Assembly (NCBI GenBank): GCA_031287295.1
Contig: JAITTH010000109.1
Location: 1-14,608, forward strand
DNA from: Eubacteriales Family XIII. Incertae Sedis bacterium
Lineage (GTDB): Bacteria; Bacillota; Clostridia; Peptostreptococcales; Anaerovoracaceae
Reading direction: 5' to 3'
DNA: 14,608 bases
Numbering within the stretch: position 1 is the stretch's first letter; every line of letters starts with the position of its first letter. The position numbers were made by a program, and so were the translations under genes. Positions 6,334 through 13,178 of this stretch are shown here, in pieces. The notes beneath the pieces were generated by a model. The model worked only from the letters and a program-made list of their open reading frames with translations, did not search any database and was not told the origin of the DNA.

Positions 6334-8349
6334 TTGGACAAAAAAAAGTATCGTAATATTGGATTTTACGCAGTAATCATTCTTATTGTCATTGTCGTGA
6401 CGTTTCTTGTTAAAAATACGATGACGGCAGATCAACCCAAAGAAGTTCCGTTTTCCAAAGTTGTAAAAGAAATCAAGGCAAAGAATGTTGATGCGGTTGA
6501 AATTATAGACACGCAGATCAAGATTAAACTACAGGATGGTAAAGAATACGTTTGCTATGCTTCAAGCATTATTGAAATTTCTTGGTTGTTCGACGAAACC
6601 GGGCTACTGGGCGATTTAATCAAAGATGGTAAAGTAGAGTATAGCAGTCCACCGCCGAAAGGTGGGAATATTCTTCTTACTTTGCTTCCAACACTTCTTA
6701 TGATTGCCGCACTCGTGTTCTTTATGTACATCATTTTGAACAGCGGTGCCGGTGGTGGCAAAGTGATGCAGTTTGGCAAGAGTCGAGCAAAAATGCACAG
6801 GCAATCCGGACCTCCGAAGGTAACCTTTGGAGATGTTGCCGGCTTGGACGAAGAAAAGGAAGAATTGATGGAAGTGGTAGACTTCCTGAAGAATCCAAAG
6901 AAATACAACGATTTGGGTGCACGCATACCGAAAGGTATCTTGCTGATTGGGCCACCCGGAACAGGCAAAACCTATATATCGAAAGCAGCTGCGGGGGAGG
7001 CGGATGTTCCGTTCTTCACGATCAGCGGTTCGGATTTTGTGGAGATGTTTGTCGGTGTTGGCGCCTCTCGCGTCCGTGATTTGTTTGAACAGGCGAAGAA
7101 GAATTCGCCCTGTATCATTTTCATCGACGAAATCGATGCGGTTGGGCGGAAGCGTGGTGCCGGTCTCGGCGGTGGTCATGATGAACGTGAACAAACATTG
7201 AACCAACTGCTTGTCGAGATGGATGGCTTTTCCGAAAACTCAGGCATCATCATCTTGGCGGCAACAAATCGTCCGGATATTCTGGATCCGGCATTGCTTC
7301 GTCCGGGAAGATTTGACCGACAGGTGGTTATCGGCATTCCGGATATCAAAGGCAGAGAAGAAATTTTCCGTGTGCATTCCAAGAACAAACCGCTGGACGA
7401 CGAGGTCAATCCAAAAGTGCTTGCACGTAGAACGCCCGGGTTTACGCCGGCAGACATTGAAAACATGTTAAATGAGGCGGCGCTTCTTACCGCACGGCGG
7501 AATGGCAGAAAAATCCGCATGAGCGAAGTGGAAGAAGCAATTACAAAAGTGATCGCGGGACCGGCGAAAAAGAGTCGGGTCATCAGCGAGTCGGAGCGAA
7601 AGCTCACGGCGTTTCATGAAGCGGGGCACGCAATTGTTGCGAGGGCAATGCCGGAAACCGACCCGGTGCATCAGATTACGATTATCCCACGTGGCAGAGC
7701 CGGTGGCTTCACGATGACGTTGCCACAGGAAGAAAAGTACTATGGCACAAAGACCGACATGGAGCGTGAAATCGTGCATTTGCTCGGCGGGCGTGGTGCC
7801 GAGAAGCTTACGTTGCACGATGTCAGCACAGGTGCGAGTAACGATATCTTGCGGGCGACAGAGATTGCGCGAGACATGGTAACGAAATACGGTTTTTCCG
7901 AAAAGCTCGGACCGGTCAACTACAGTGCAACGGATGAGGTTTTCCTCGGGAAAGACTTTACGACGCATAAAAATTATTCGGAAGAAATCGCTTCTGAAAT
8001 AGACGAAGAAATCAAGAAGATCATCAACCAAGCTTTTTGCAAAGCAGAGGAAATATTGCTGGAACATAAAGAGAAACTCGATGTGGTTGCCAATGCATTG
8101 TTGGAAGTGGAAACCTTGGACGGCGATCAGTTTGAGGCACTCTTTACCGGAGAGCTTACGCTCGAAGAGCTTGTAGGACAGATTCAGTCGGAGAAAGAAA
8201 CATTAAAGGAGCAGGATGCGATAGAAGCAGCGGAGACAGAGAAGAAGCTTGCTGAAGCTGCGCTTGCTGAAATAGAATTACTTTCGGCCGATTCCGATGA
8301 ACCGACGGTGGTAGAGTTTAACGGACCGGACGAATCGGAGGAGAAATAG
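6334..8349 (+). CDS. ftsH: ATP-dependent membrane zinc metalloprotease FtsH
   Basis: FtsH is a hexameric, membrane-anchored AAA+ protease that degrades unassembled membrane proteins and regulatory proteins. The 671-residue protein shows the full architecture: TM1 at about 9-27, an extracytoplasmic domain, TM2 at about 113-135, Walker A GPPGTGKT at 206-213, Walker B IIFIDE at 261-266, the second region of homology ATNRPDILDPALLRPGRFDR at 310-329, the zinc site HEAGH at 428-432 and the third zinc ligand Asp504 (GASNDI). A Glu/Ala-rich tail of about 60 residues ends the protein. The only in-frame start near the N-terminus is TTG at 6334; an ATG at 6324 is in another frame and an A8 tract follows (6340-6347). 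The adjacent carboxyltransferase gene begins 2 bases after the stop. Confidence 0.98.
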   Translation: MDKKKYRNIGFYAVIILIVIVVTFLVKNTMTADQPKEVPFSKVVKEIKAKNVDAVEIIDTQIKIKLQDGKEYVCYASSIIEISWLFDETGLLGDLIKDGKVEYSSPPPKGGNILLTLLPTLLMIAALVFFMYIILNSGAGGGKVMQFGKSRAKMHRQSGPPKVTFGDVAGLDEEKEELMEVVDFLKNPKKYNDLGARIPKGILLIGPPGTGKTYISKAAAGEADVPFFTISGSDFVEMFVGVGASRVRDLFEQAKKNSPCIIFIDEIDAVGRKRGAGLGGGHDEREQTLNQLLVEMDGFSENSGIIILAATNRPDILDPALLRPGRFDRQVVIGIPDIKGREEIFRVHSKNKPLDDEVNPKVLARRTPGFTPADIENMLNEAALLTARRNGRKIRMSEVEEAITKVIAGPAKKSRVISESERKLTAFHEAGHAIVARAMPETDPVHQITIIPRGRAGGFTMTLPQEEKYYGTKTDMEREIVHLLGGRGAEKLTLHDVSTGASNDILRATEIARDMVTKYGFSEKLGPVNYSATDEVFLGKDFTTHKNYSEEIASEIDEEIKKIINQAFCKAEEILLEHKEKLDVVANALLEVETLDGDQFEALFTGELTLEELVGQIQSEKETLKEQDAIEAAETEKKLAEAALAEIELLSADSDEPTVVEFNGPDESEEK

Positions 8350-8351
8350 AA

Positions 8352-9899
8352 ATGGCAAATACAAGGTTGGAAGATTTGCGAAACCGAAAGGCGAAGATCA
8401 TGCTCGGTGGTGGAGCAGAATCGGTCGCGTCGCAACACGACAAAGGAAAGAAGACCGCGCGGGAGCGCTTGACACTGCTTTTTGATCCCGACAGTTTTGT
8501 CGAACTCGGTGGCTTTGTTTCTTCGAGATACGAGGAGCAAGATGCTTCTTCGGAAAGCCTTGCGGGCGATGGCGTGATTACCGGATACGGAACAATCGAC
8601 GGAAGACTCGTCTATGCTTACGCGCAGGACCATACCGTATTGGAAGGTGCGCTTGGAGAGCGACATGCCAATAAAATCGTGAAGATTCAGCAGCTGGCAC
8701 TCAAAGCAGGTGCACCGATCGTTACGATTCATGACAGCGGTGGCATTCGGCTACGGGAAGGCATTGATGCGCTGGCAGGATACGGGAAGATCTTTCATCA
8801 AGATACGATTGCTTCGGGTGTGATTCCCCAGATTTCTGTGATCATGGGAACCTGCGCGGGAAGTGCTGTTTTTGGTACCGCCATTTCAGACTTTATCATT
8901 CTGGAGGATGCTTCGGCACAGATGTTCGTTACCGGACCGCAGGTTGTTCAATCGGTTACGGGTACCGAAATTACGGCAGACGCATTGGGTGGGGCGAAGA
9001 CGCATTCTGCAATCAGTGGCGTGGCGCACATCGTGAAAAGCGGAGAAGTCGAAACGCTTGCGGCAGTCAAAGAATTGCTGTCTTATCTTCCTTCCAACAA
9101 TTTGGAATTCCCCCCTCGTGAGGACAGTGCTGATGACATCAATCGCCTGAGTGCCGAATTGAATGGCATCATTTCCGAAGAAGATACCGAATCATACGAA
9201 GTCTATGATGTAATCAAACAAATTGCAGATGATGGGAAAGTGCTCGACATTTTACCGGATTTTGCGCAGAATATCGTGACCTGTTTTGTTCGAATTGATG
9301 GGAACGCTGTTGGTGTTGTTGCCAATCGGGTGAAAGAAAAATCCGGCATGATTGACATTGATGCGGCGAACAAAGCCGCGCGTTTTGTCCGTCGTTGCGA
9401 TGCTTTTAACATTCCACTTTTAACCCTTGTAGACGCCGTCGGATTCCTACCCAGTGTTGAGCAAGAAAAGCATGGTGTCATTTTGCACGGAGCAAAATTG
9501 CTTTATGCATTTTGTGAGGCAACGGTTCCAAAAGTTACGGTTGTTTTGCGCAAGGCCCTCGGGAGTGCTTATAACATCATGTGCAGTCACGAAGCGGGTG
9601 CGGACATCGTCTTGGCATGGCCAACGGCAGAAATCGGCGTGATGGATGCTGCTTCCGCTGCTGCCATTGTCTTCGCAAACGAGATTAAGAATGCCACAGA
9701 TCCGATTGCGGAGCGTGCGGCAAAGACTTTGCAGTATAAAACAGAGATAAACAATCCGTATCGTGCGGCAGAGGCGGGTTATGTCGATGATGTTATTGAA
9801 CCTTCGCAAACCAGACAGCGACTTTCGAGTGCTTTTGATATGCTTGCATCAAAGCGCGAGAGTCTGCCGGCGAAGAAGCATGGGAATATTCCGTTATAA
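8352..9899 (+). CDS. Biotin-dependent acyl-CoA carboxyltransferase subunit (MmdA/PccB type)
   Basis: This 515-residue crotonase-fold carboxyltransferase moves CO2 between biotin and an acyl-CoA. It has the usual two halves: the N-half with KKTARERLTLLFDPDSFVEL, GGIRLREG (130-137) and VTGPQVVQSVTGTEI, and the C-half with VDAVGFLP, GSAYNIM and WPTAEIGVMDAAS (to residue 435). Length and motifs fit methylmalonyl-CoA decarboxylase alpha or propionyl-CoA carboxylase beta. Two conserved sites differ from the common form: GGAR becomes GGIR, and the G-x-x-G-A-V element after EIGVM reads DAASAA. GGAGGAG (8337-8343), inside the end of ftsH, supports the ATG at 8352. The next two genes encode a decarboxylase-type small subunit and a biotin carrier, pointing to a decarboxylase, but the membrane subunit is absent. 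The substrate cannot be assigned, so no symbol is given. Confidence 0.88.
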   Translation: MANTRLEDLRNRKAKIMLGGGAESVASQHDKGKKTARERLTLLFDPDSFVELGGFVSSRYEEQDASSESLAGDGVITGYGTIDGRLVYAYAQDHTVLEGALGERHANKIVKIQQLALKAGAPIVTIHDSGGIRLREGIDALAGYGKIFHQDTIASGVIPQISVIMGTCAGSAVFGTAISDFIILEDASAQMFVTGPQVVQSVTGTEITADALGGAKTHSAISGVAHIVKSGEVETLAAVKELLSYLPSNNLEFPPREDSADDINRLSAELNGIISEEDTESYEVYDVIKQIADDGKVLDILPDFAQNIVTCFVRIDGNAVGVVANRVKEKSGMIDIDAANKAARFVRRCDAFNIPLLTLVDAVGFLPSVEQEKHGVILHGAKLLYAFCEATVPKVTVVLRKALGSAYNIMCSHEAGADIVLAWPTAEIGVMDAASAAAIVFANEIKNATDPIAERAAKTLQYKTEINNPYRAAEAGYVDDVIEPSQTRQRLSSAFDMLASKRESLPAKKHGNIPL

Positions 9900-9910
9900 A
9901 GGATTGATCA

Positions 9911-10192
9911 ATGGCGTTGTTTAACAAAAAGAAGAAAAGACTTGAGCTGCAAATGCCACCCAACCATGCAGGGGATGCGGTAAACGATGAACTGCTTGCT
10001 GTACTAACTGCGGCAGTTTCCGCATATGACAATGCAGAGTTGATTGCTGTGATCAGCGCGGCCATTGCCGCCTATGAGGAAAATGATGCACAGACCGATC
10101 TTGTCATTCGCAGAATTGACAGACGATATGAAATGCGACCGGCCTGGGGCGTCGCAGGAAACAGAGAGAGCATTGACGCTCGCAGAATGTAA
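9911..10192 (+). CDS. Small subunit of a decarboxylase complex, MmdE/MmdD-like, with tandem repeat
   Basis: This 93-residue protein follows AAAGGA (9898-9903). It starts with a lysine-rich segment (MALFNKKKKRLEL). Two near-identical helical repeats come next: ELLAVLTAAVSAY (27-39) and ELIAVISAAIAAY (43-55), 16 residues apart. The C-terminal segment RRYEMRPAWGVAGNRESIDA resembles the P-x-W-x-x-x-G-R-x-E end of small delta/epsilon subunits of sodium-pumping decarboxylases. Those proteins usually have one copy of the E-L-x-A-V-I-x-A-A-[IV] helix, and delta forms also have an N-terminal membrane segment, which is absent here. Its position between the carboxyltransferase and the biotin carrier strongly supports a structural subunit linking them. 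The family link is made from memory of the motif, not a search. Confidence 0.72.
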   Translation: MALFNKKKKRLELQMPPNHAGDAVNDELLAVLTAAVSAYDNAELIAVISAAIAAYEENDAQTDLVIRRIDRRYEMRPAWGVAGNRESIDARRM

Positions 10193-10258
10193 TCTTCATT
10201 CGGTAAAAACGCGAAGGCGTTCAAAATAGAAAATCTCGTTTGAAACAACGAATGCATC

Positions 10259-10264
10259 AGGAGG
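10259..10264 (+). promoter_or_regulatory. Ribosome binding site deciding the start of the biotin carrier gene
   Basis: A perfect AGGAGG ends 5 bases before the ATG at 10270. In-frame upstream starts exist at 10240 (TTG) and 10252 (ATG) but lack such a site, so 10270 is chosen. Confidence 0.8.
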
Positions 10265-10269
10265 ATGAA

Positions 10270-10659
10270 ATGAGCAAAAAGTATAACATCACGGTAAACG
10301 GAACAACCTATTCTGTTGAGGTGGAAGAAGTTGGCGGAGCGCCTGTTGTCACAGCAGCTGCCCCTGTCGTCGCACCAGCGCCTGCGCCTGTTGCGCAAGC
10401 GGAACCTGCTGCCGCACCGGCGCCTGCACCTGTGGCATCGGCGGATGCGTTTCTCGTTACCGCGCCCATGCCGGGAACCATTTTGGAGATCAAGGTTTCT
10501 CCGGGACAGGAAGTAAAACAAGGTGCAGTTCTTCTCGTTCTTGAAGCGATGAAAATGGGCAATGATATTGTGGCACCGCAGGCTGGAATTGTTGATGCAA
10601 TCCTTATAGAAAAAGGAGCAAACGTCAACGTCGGCGACGGTCTGATCTCTCTGAAATAA
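10270..10659 (+). CDS. Biotin carboxyl carrier protein (decarboxylase gamma type)
   Basis: This 129-residue protein carries the biotin that shuttles CO2 to and from the carboxyltransferase. The N-terminal 22 residues (KKYNITVNGTTYSVEVEEV) are the short strand found in oxaloacetate/methylmalonyl-CoA decarboxylase carriers. A flexible Ala/Pro linker follows (about 24-57, repeated APAPAPV units), then a biotinyl domain from about residue 61. The biotin attachment site is Lys95 in EAMKMGNDI, 34 residues from the C-terminus, the usual distance, preceded by PMPGTILEI. It belongs with the carboxyltransferase upstream; no biotin protein ligase is in the window. A 77-base gap with small hairpins separates it from the small subunit. 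CoaX begins one base after its stop. Confidence 0.93.
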   Translation: MSKKYNITVNGTTYSVEVEEVGGAPVVTAAAPVVAPAPAPVAQAEPAAAPAPAPVASADAFLVTAPMPGTILEIKVSPGQEVKQGAVLLVLEAMKMGNDIVAPQAGIVDAILIEKGANVNVGDGLISLK

Positions 10660-10660
10660 G

Positions 10661-11503
10661 ATGCTGTTAGCTTTTGATGTCGGAAATACAAACATTGTCC
10701 TCGGCGTATTTAAAGAAGAAACGCTGATCCAGAGTTGGAGAATGGAAACTTACAATTCACGGAGTGCAGACGAGTACGGCGTTATTATCAGCCAACTTTT
10801 CGCATTTGAGGGATTGGATGTTAAGGATGTGAATGATGTTATCATCTCCACGGTTGTTCCCTCTGTTGTTTTCACGATCCAGCATCTGTCCATGAAGTAT
10901 TTCCATAGAAAGGCGATGGTCGTTGGTCCCGGAATTAAAACCGGACTCGTCTTAAAATACGATAATCCGAGCCAAGTGGGATCGGATCGTGTGGTAAATG
11001 CAGTTGCTGCGCTTGCAAAATACGGCGGACCACTTGTCATTATTGACCTCGGTACAGCAACGACGTTTTGTGCGGTTACGGAAAAATGGGAATACCTTGG
11101 TGGCAGCATTGCACCCGGTCTTAAAATATCTTCCGATGCCCTTTTCGAGAAAACAGCAAAACTTCCCCGTGTTGAACTTGAGATTCCGAGTCATACAATT
11201 TGCCGAAATACGACAGAAAGTATGCAGTCAGGACTTGTTCTTGGACACATGGGAATGATTGAATACTTGACAGATCGAATGAAAGCAGAGCTTGCGCGTT
11301 ATTCGAAAGGTGATCGTCCGGTTCGTGTTATTGCAACAGGCGGTATGGCATCCATGATGGCAAAAGGGATTCAATGCATCGACTTTGTGGACCGTATGCT
11401 TACATTGGACGGACTGCACTATATTTATGAGAAGAATAAGAGCCTTGGACCGAATCGAGATGTTCCGCCCGGTGAGCACTTAATCACAGAATTAGACCAA
11501 TAA
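10661..11503 (+). CDS. coaX: Type III pantothenate kinase
   Basis: CoaX phosphorylates pantothenate, the first committed step of CoA synthesis. Visible motifs are the phosphate-binding DVGNTN (residues 6-11), the VGSDRVVNA segment with the catalytic-base-type Asp109, and the IDLGTATTF strand around Asp129, followed by GGSIAPGL. The protein is 280 residues against about 255-260 for typical members, the difference being a polar C-terminal tail (KNKSLGPNRDVPPGEHLI). Its ATG overlaps the preceding reading frame's end by the TAA-G-ATG junction, so it is probably translated by coupling with the biotin carrier. In Bacillus subtilis coaX directly follows ftsH; here the carboxyltransferase genes intervene. 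The reaction is well established for the family. Confidence 0.96.
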   Translation: MLLAFDVGNTNIVLGVFKEETLIQSWRMETYNSRSADEYGVIISQLFAFEGLDVKDVNDVIISTVVPSVVFTIQHLSMKYFHRKAMVVGPGIKTGLVLKYDNPSQVGSDRVVNAVAALAKYGGPLVIIDLGTATTFCAVTEKWEYLGGSIAPGLKISSDALFEKTAKLPRVELEIPSHTICRNTTESMQSGLVLGHMGMIEYLTDRMKAELARYSKGDRPVRVIATGGMASMMAKGIQCIDFVDRMLTLDGLHYIYEKNKSLGPNRDVPPGEHLITELDQ

Positions 11504-11504
11504 C

Positions 11505-12485
11505 ATGACGTTTCGTATCGGATCTTTTGAAGTAGGCGGGCATTTTTTTCTTGCTCCTCTGGCAGGGATTACAGACAGACCCTTTCGAAGGCTGTGCCGG
11601 GAGCAAGGTGCAGCTTTTGTTTATTCCGAGATGGTGAGTGCAAAAGGGCTTTGGTATAAAGATCAGAAATCCTTTGATCTGCTGAAAACCTGCTCCGAAG
11701 AAGCACCGATCGGATTTCAATTGTTTGGTTCGGACCCGGAAATTATGGGGGAAGTGACGGAACAAATTGAAACGTGTTCGAATGTTCTTCTCGATGTCAA
11801 TATGGGCTGTCCCGTGAGCAAAGTGGTAAGAAACGGAGAAGGATCGGCCTTGTTGAAAACGCCGGAATTGGCGGCGGAAATTGTTGCGGAAATCGTAAAG
11901 CACACATCGAAACCCGTGACGGCAAAGATACGCATGGGTTGGGATGATTCGAGTGTCAATGCCGTAAGCTTTGCACAACTGCTTGAATCGGCGGGTGCGG
12001 CAGCCATCTCTGTGCACGGAAGAACGCGAGAGCAATTTTATGGTGGACAGGCAGATTGGAACATCATTGGCGAGGTAAAGTCTTCGGTAAAGATTCCGGT
12101 GTTGGGTAGTGGAGATGTGTTTACGGCAGAGGATGCTGTAGACATGTTGAAACAAACCGGTTGTGATGGGGTCTTGATTGCTCGTGGTGCGCTCGGAAAT
12201 CCTTGGATTTTTCGCGAGGCAGAAAGCCTGCTTTCCGGAATGAGCCGAGAAGAAATGGCATCTATGGTTCCTTCGCTTTTCGAAATTGCAGAAATGTTTG
12301 TTAAGCAACTGGAGTTGACAGCGGAAGAAAAGGGAGAATATGTTGCTGTTCGAGAGATGCGTAAGCATACGGGTTGGTATTTTAAAGGACAGGCAGGCGT
12401 TACTCGCCTGAAAACGGAAGTCAATCATATACGAAAATTGGAAGAACTCACTTCTGAAATTCGCAGATTTGCCAATATGGAGTAA
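11505..12485 (+). CDS. dusB: tRNA-dihydrouridine synthase
   Basis: Dus enzymes reduce specific uridines of tRNA to dihydrouridine, using FMN and NADPH. The 326-residue protein is a TIM barrel beginning with LAPLAGITDRPFRRLCRE. The catalytic cysteine is Cys102 in VNMGCPVSKV, followed by GSALLKTPE, the KIRMGWDD strand, ISVHGRTREQFY, and the FMN-phosphate region GSGDVFTAEDA with RGALGNPWIF. This matches the DusB subfamily most closely (B. subtilis yacF, in the same neighbourhood). The ATG at 11505 lies one base after the coaX stop in a TAACATG junction. In-frame continuation into the next gene is blocked by TAA at 12483-12485. The subfamily assignment is likely but rests on motifs and context. 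Confidence 0.95.
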   Translation: MTFRIGSFEVGGHFFLAPLAGITDRPFRRLCREQGAAFVYSEMVSAKGLWYKDQKSFDLLKTCSEEAPIGFQLFGSDPEIMGEVTEQIETCSNVLLDVNMGCPVSKVVRNGEGSALLKTPELAAEIVAEIVKHTSKPVTAKIRMGWDDSSVNAVSFAQLLESAGAAAISVHGRTREQFYGGQADWNIIGEVKSSVKIPVLGSGDVFTAEDAVDMLKQTGCDGVLIARGALGNPWIFREAESLLSGMSREEMASMVPSLFEIAEMFVKQLELTAEEKGEYVAVREMRKHTGWYFKGQAGVTRLKTEVNHIRKLEELTSEIRRFANME

Positions 12486-12489
12486 GCTG

Positions 12490-13176
12490 ATGAAGCAGAT
12501 TGCCTTTGATGAACATGTCAAAATATTTTTAACCGATAAAGCGGATGGAAATATGAAAAATCCGAAATTAGATCGCTGGGTAACCCCGAGCATCAATGAA
12601 AACAGATTGACACTTTTTTCTGCGGCAGGGTTGACGGAAGAAGACATTGCCCTCATTAAGGTGGACTATTCGCGTGACGATTTTGCCGTGTATCGGTGGA
12701 TTGAAGAGAAATCCGATGCCCTTGTAGATATTCAGGTACAAAATCTTGTTCCGTCGGATGGTCTTGCAACGAGATGTTCCGGTGTCGGCATATTTCTGCC
12801 TCTGGCAGATTGTATGGGCGCGGTGATTTACGATACCAAAGAGAATATCCTGATGGTGGTTCATTCCGGTAGACATAATTTGGAGCAAGAAGGTCTTTCC
12901 AAAGCCGTGCAATTTCTTCAAAGATTTGGGAGTCGATCGGAAAACTTAATCGTATGGCTCTCCCCATCTGCAGGTCGAGGAAACTATCCGGTCTTATCTA
13001 TGGGAAACCGAAGCTTAGAGGAAATTGGCAGAGCGCAGCTGATGGAAGCGGGCGTAACGGAAATTTTCTCAGAGAACATCGATACAACAATGGATGAACG
13101 GTATTTTTCGCACAGCAGTGGCGATACAGAAGCCCGTTTCGCCATTTTAGCCATTTTGGCTGATGTGATAAAATAG
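12490..13176 (+). CDS. Divergent PF02578 (YfiH/YlmD) multicopper-like or purine-nucleoside enzyme
   Basis: This 228-residue protein shows the core of the PF02578 family: SDGLATRCSGVGIFLPLADC followed by MVVHSGRHNL, with Cys and His exactly 17 residues apart as in YlmD/YfiH. Family members are called laccase-domain proteins and act on purine nucleosides. The usual first histidine ligand, in a QVHG motif 35-45 residues before the Cys, is not seen; the region reads IKVDYSRDDFAVYRW. The CGP stretch near the C-half reads LSPSAGRGNYPVLSMG, and the end has YFSHSSGDTEARFAILA. GGAG (12479-12482) lies 7 bases before the ATG at 12490, which is preferred to an in-frame ATG at 12469 overlapping dusB. It is coupled to dusB and xdhC, with no obvious shared pathway. 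Confidence 0.78.
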   Translation: MKQIAFDEHVKIFLTDKADGNMKNPKLDRWVTPSINENRLTLFSAAGLTEEDIALIKVDYSRDDFAVYRWIEEKSDALVDIQVQNLVPSDGLATRCSGVGIFLPLADCMGAVIYDTKENILMVVHSGRHNLEQEGLSKAVQFLQRFGSRSENLIVWLSPSAGRGNYPVLSMGNRSLEEIGRAQLMEAGVTEIFSENIDTTMDERYFSHSSGDTEARFAILAILADVIK

Positions 13177-13178
13177 AG

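Noticed and set aside
11484..12656. Long open frame (390 codons) on the minus strand opposite dusB
   Set aside because: It is fully antisense to a clear dusB gene, has a residue mix rich in Cys, His, Arg and Phe with no domain, and no ribosome binding site was seen; it is a shadow frame.
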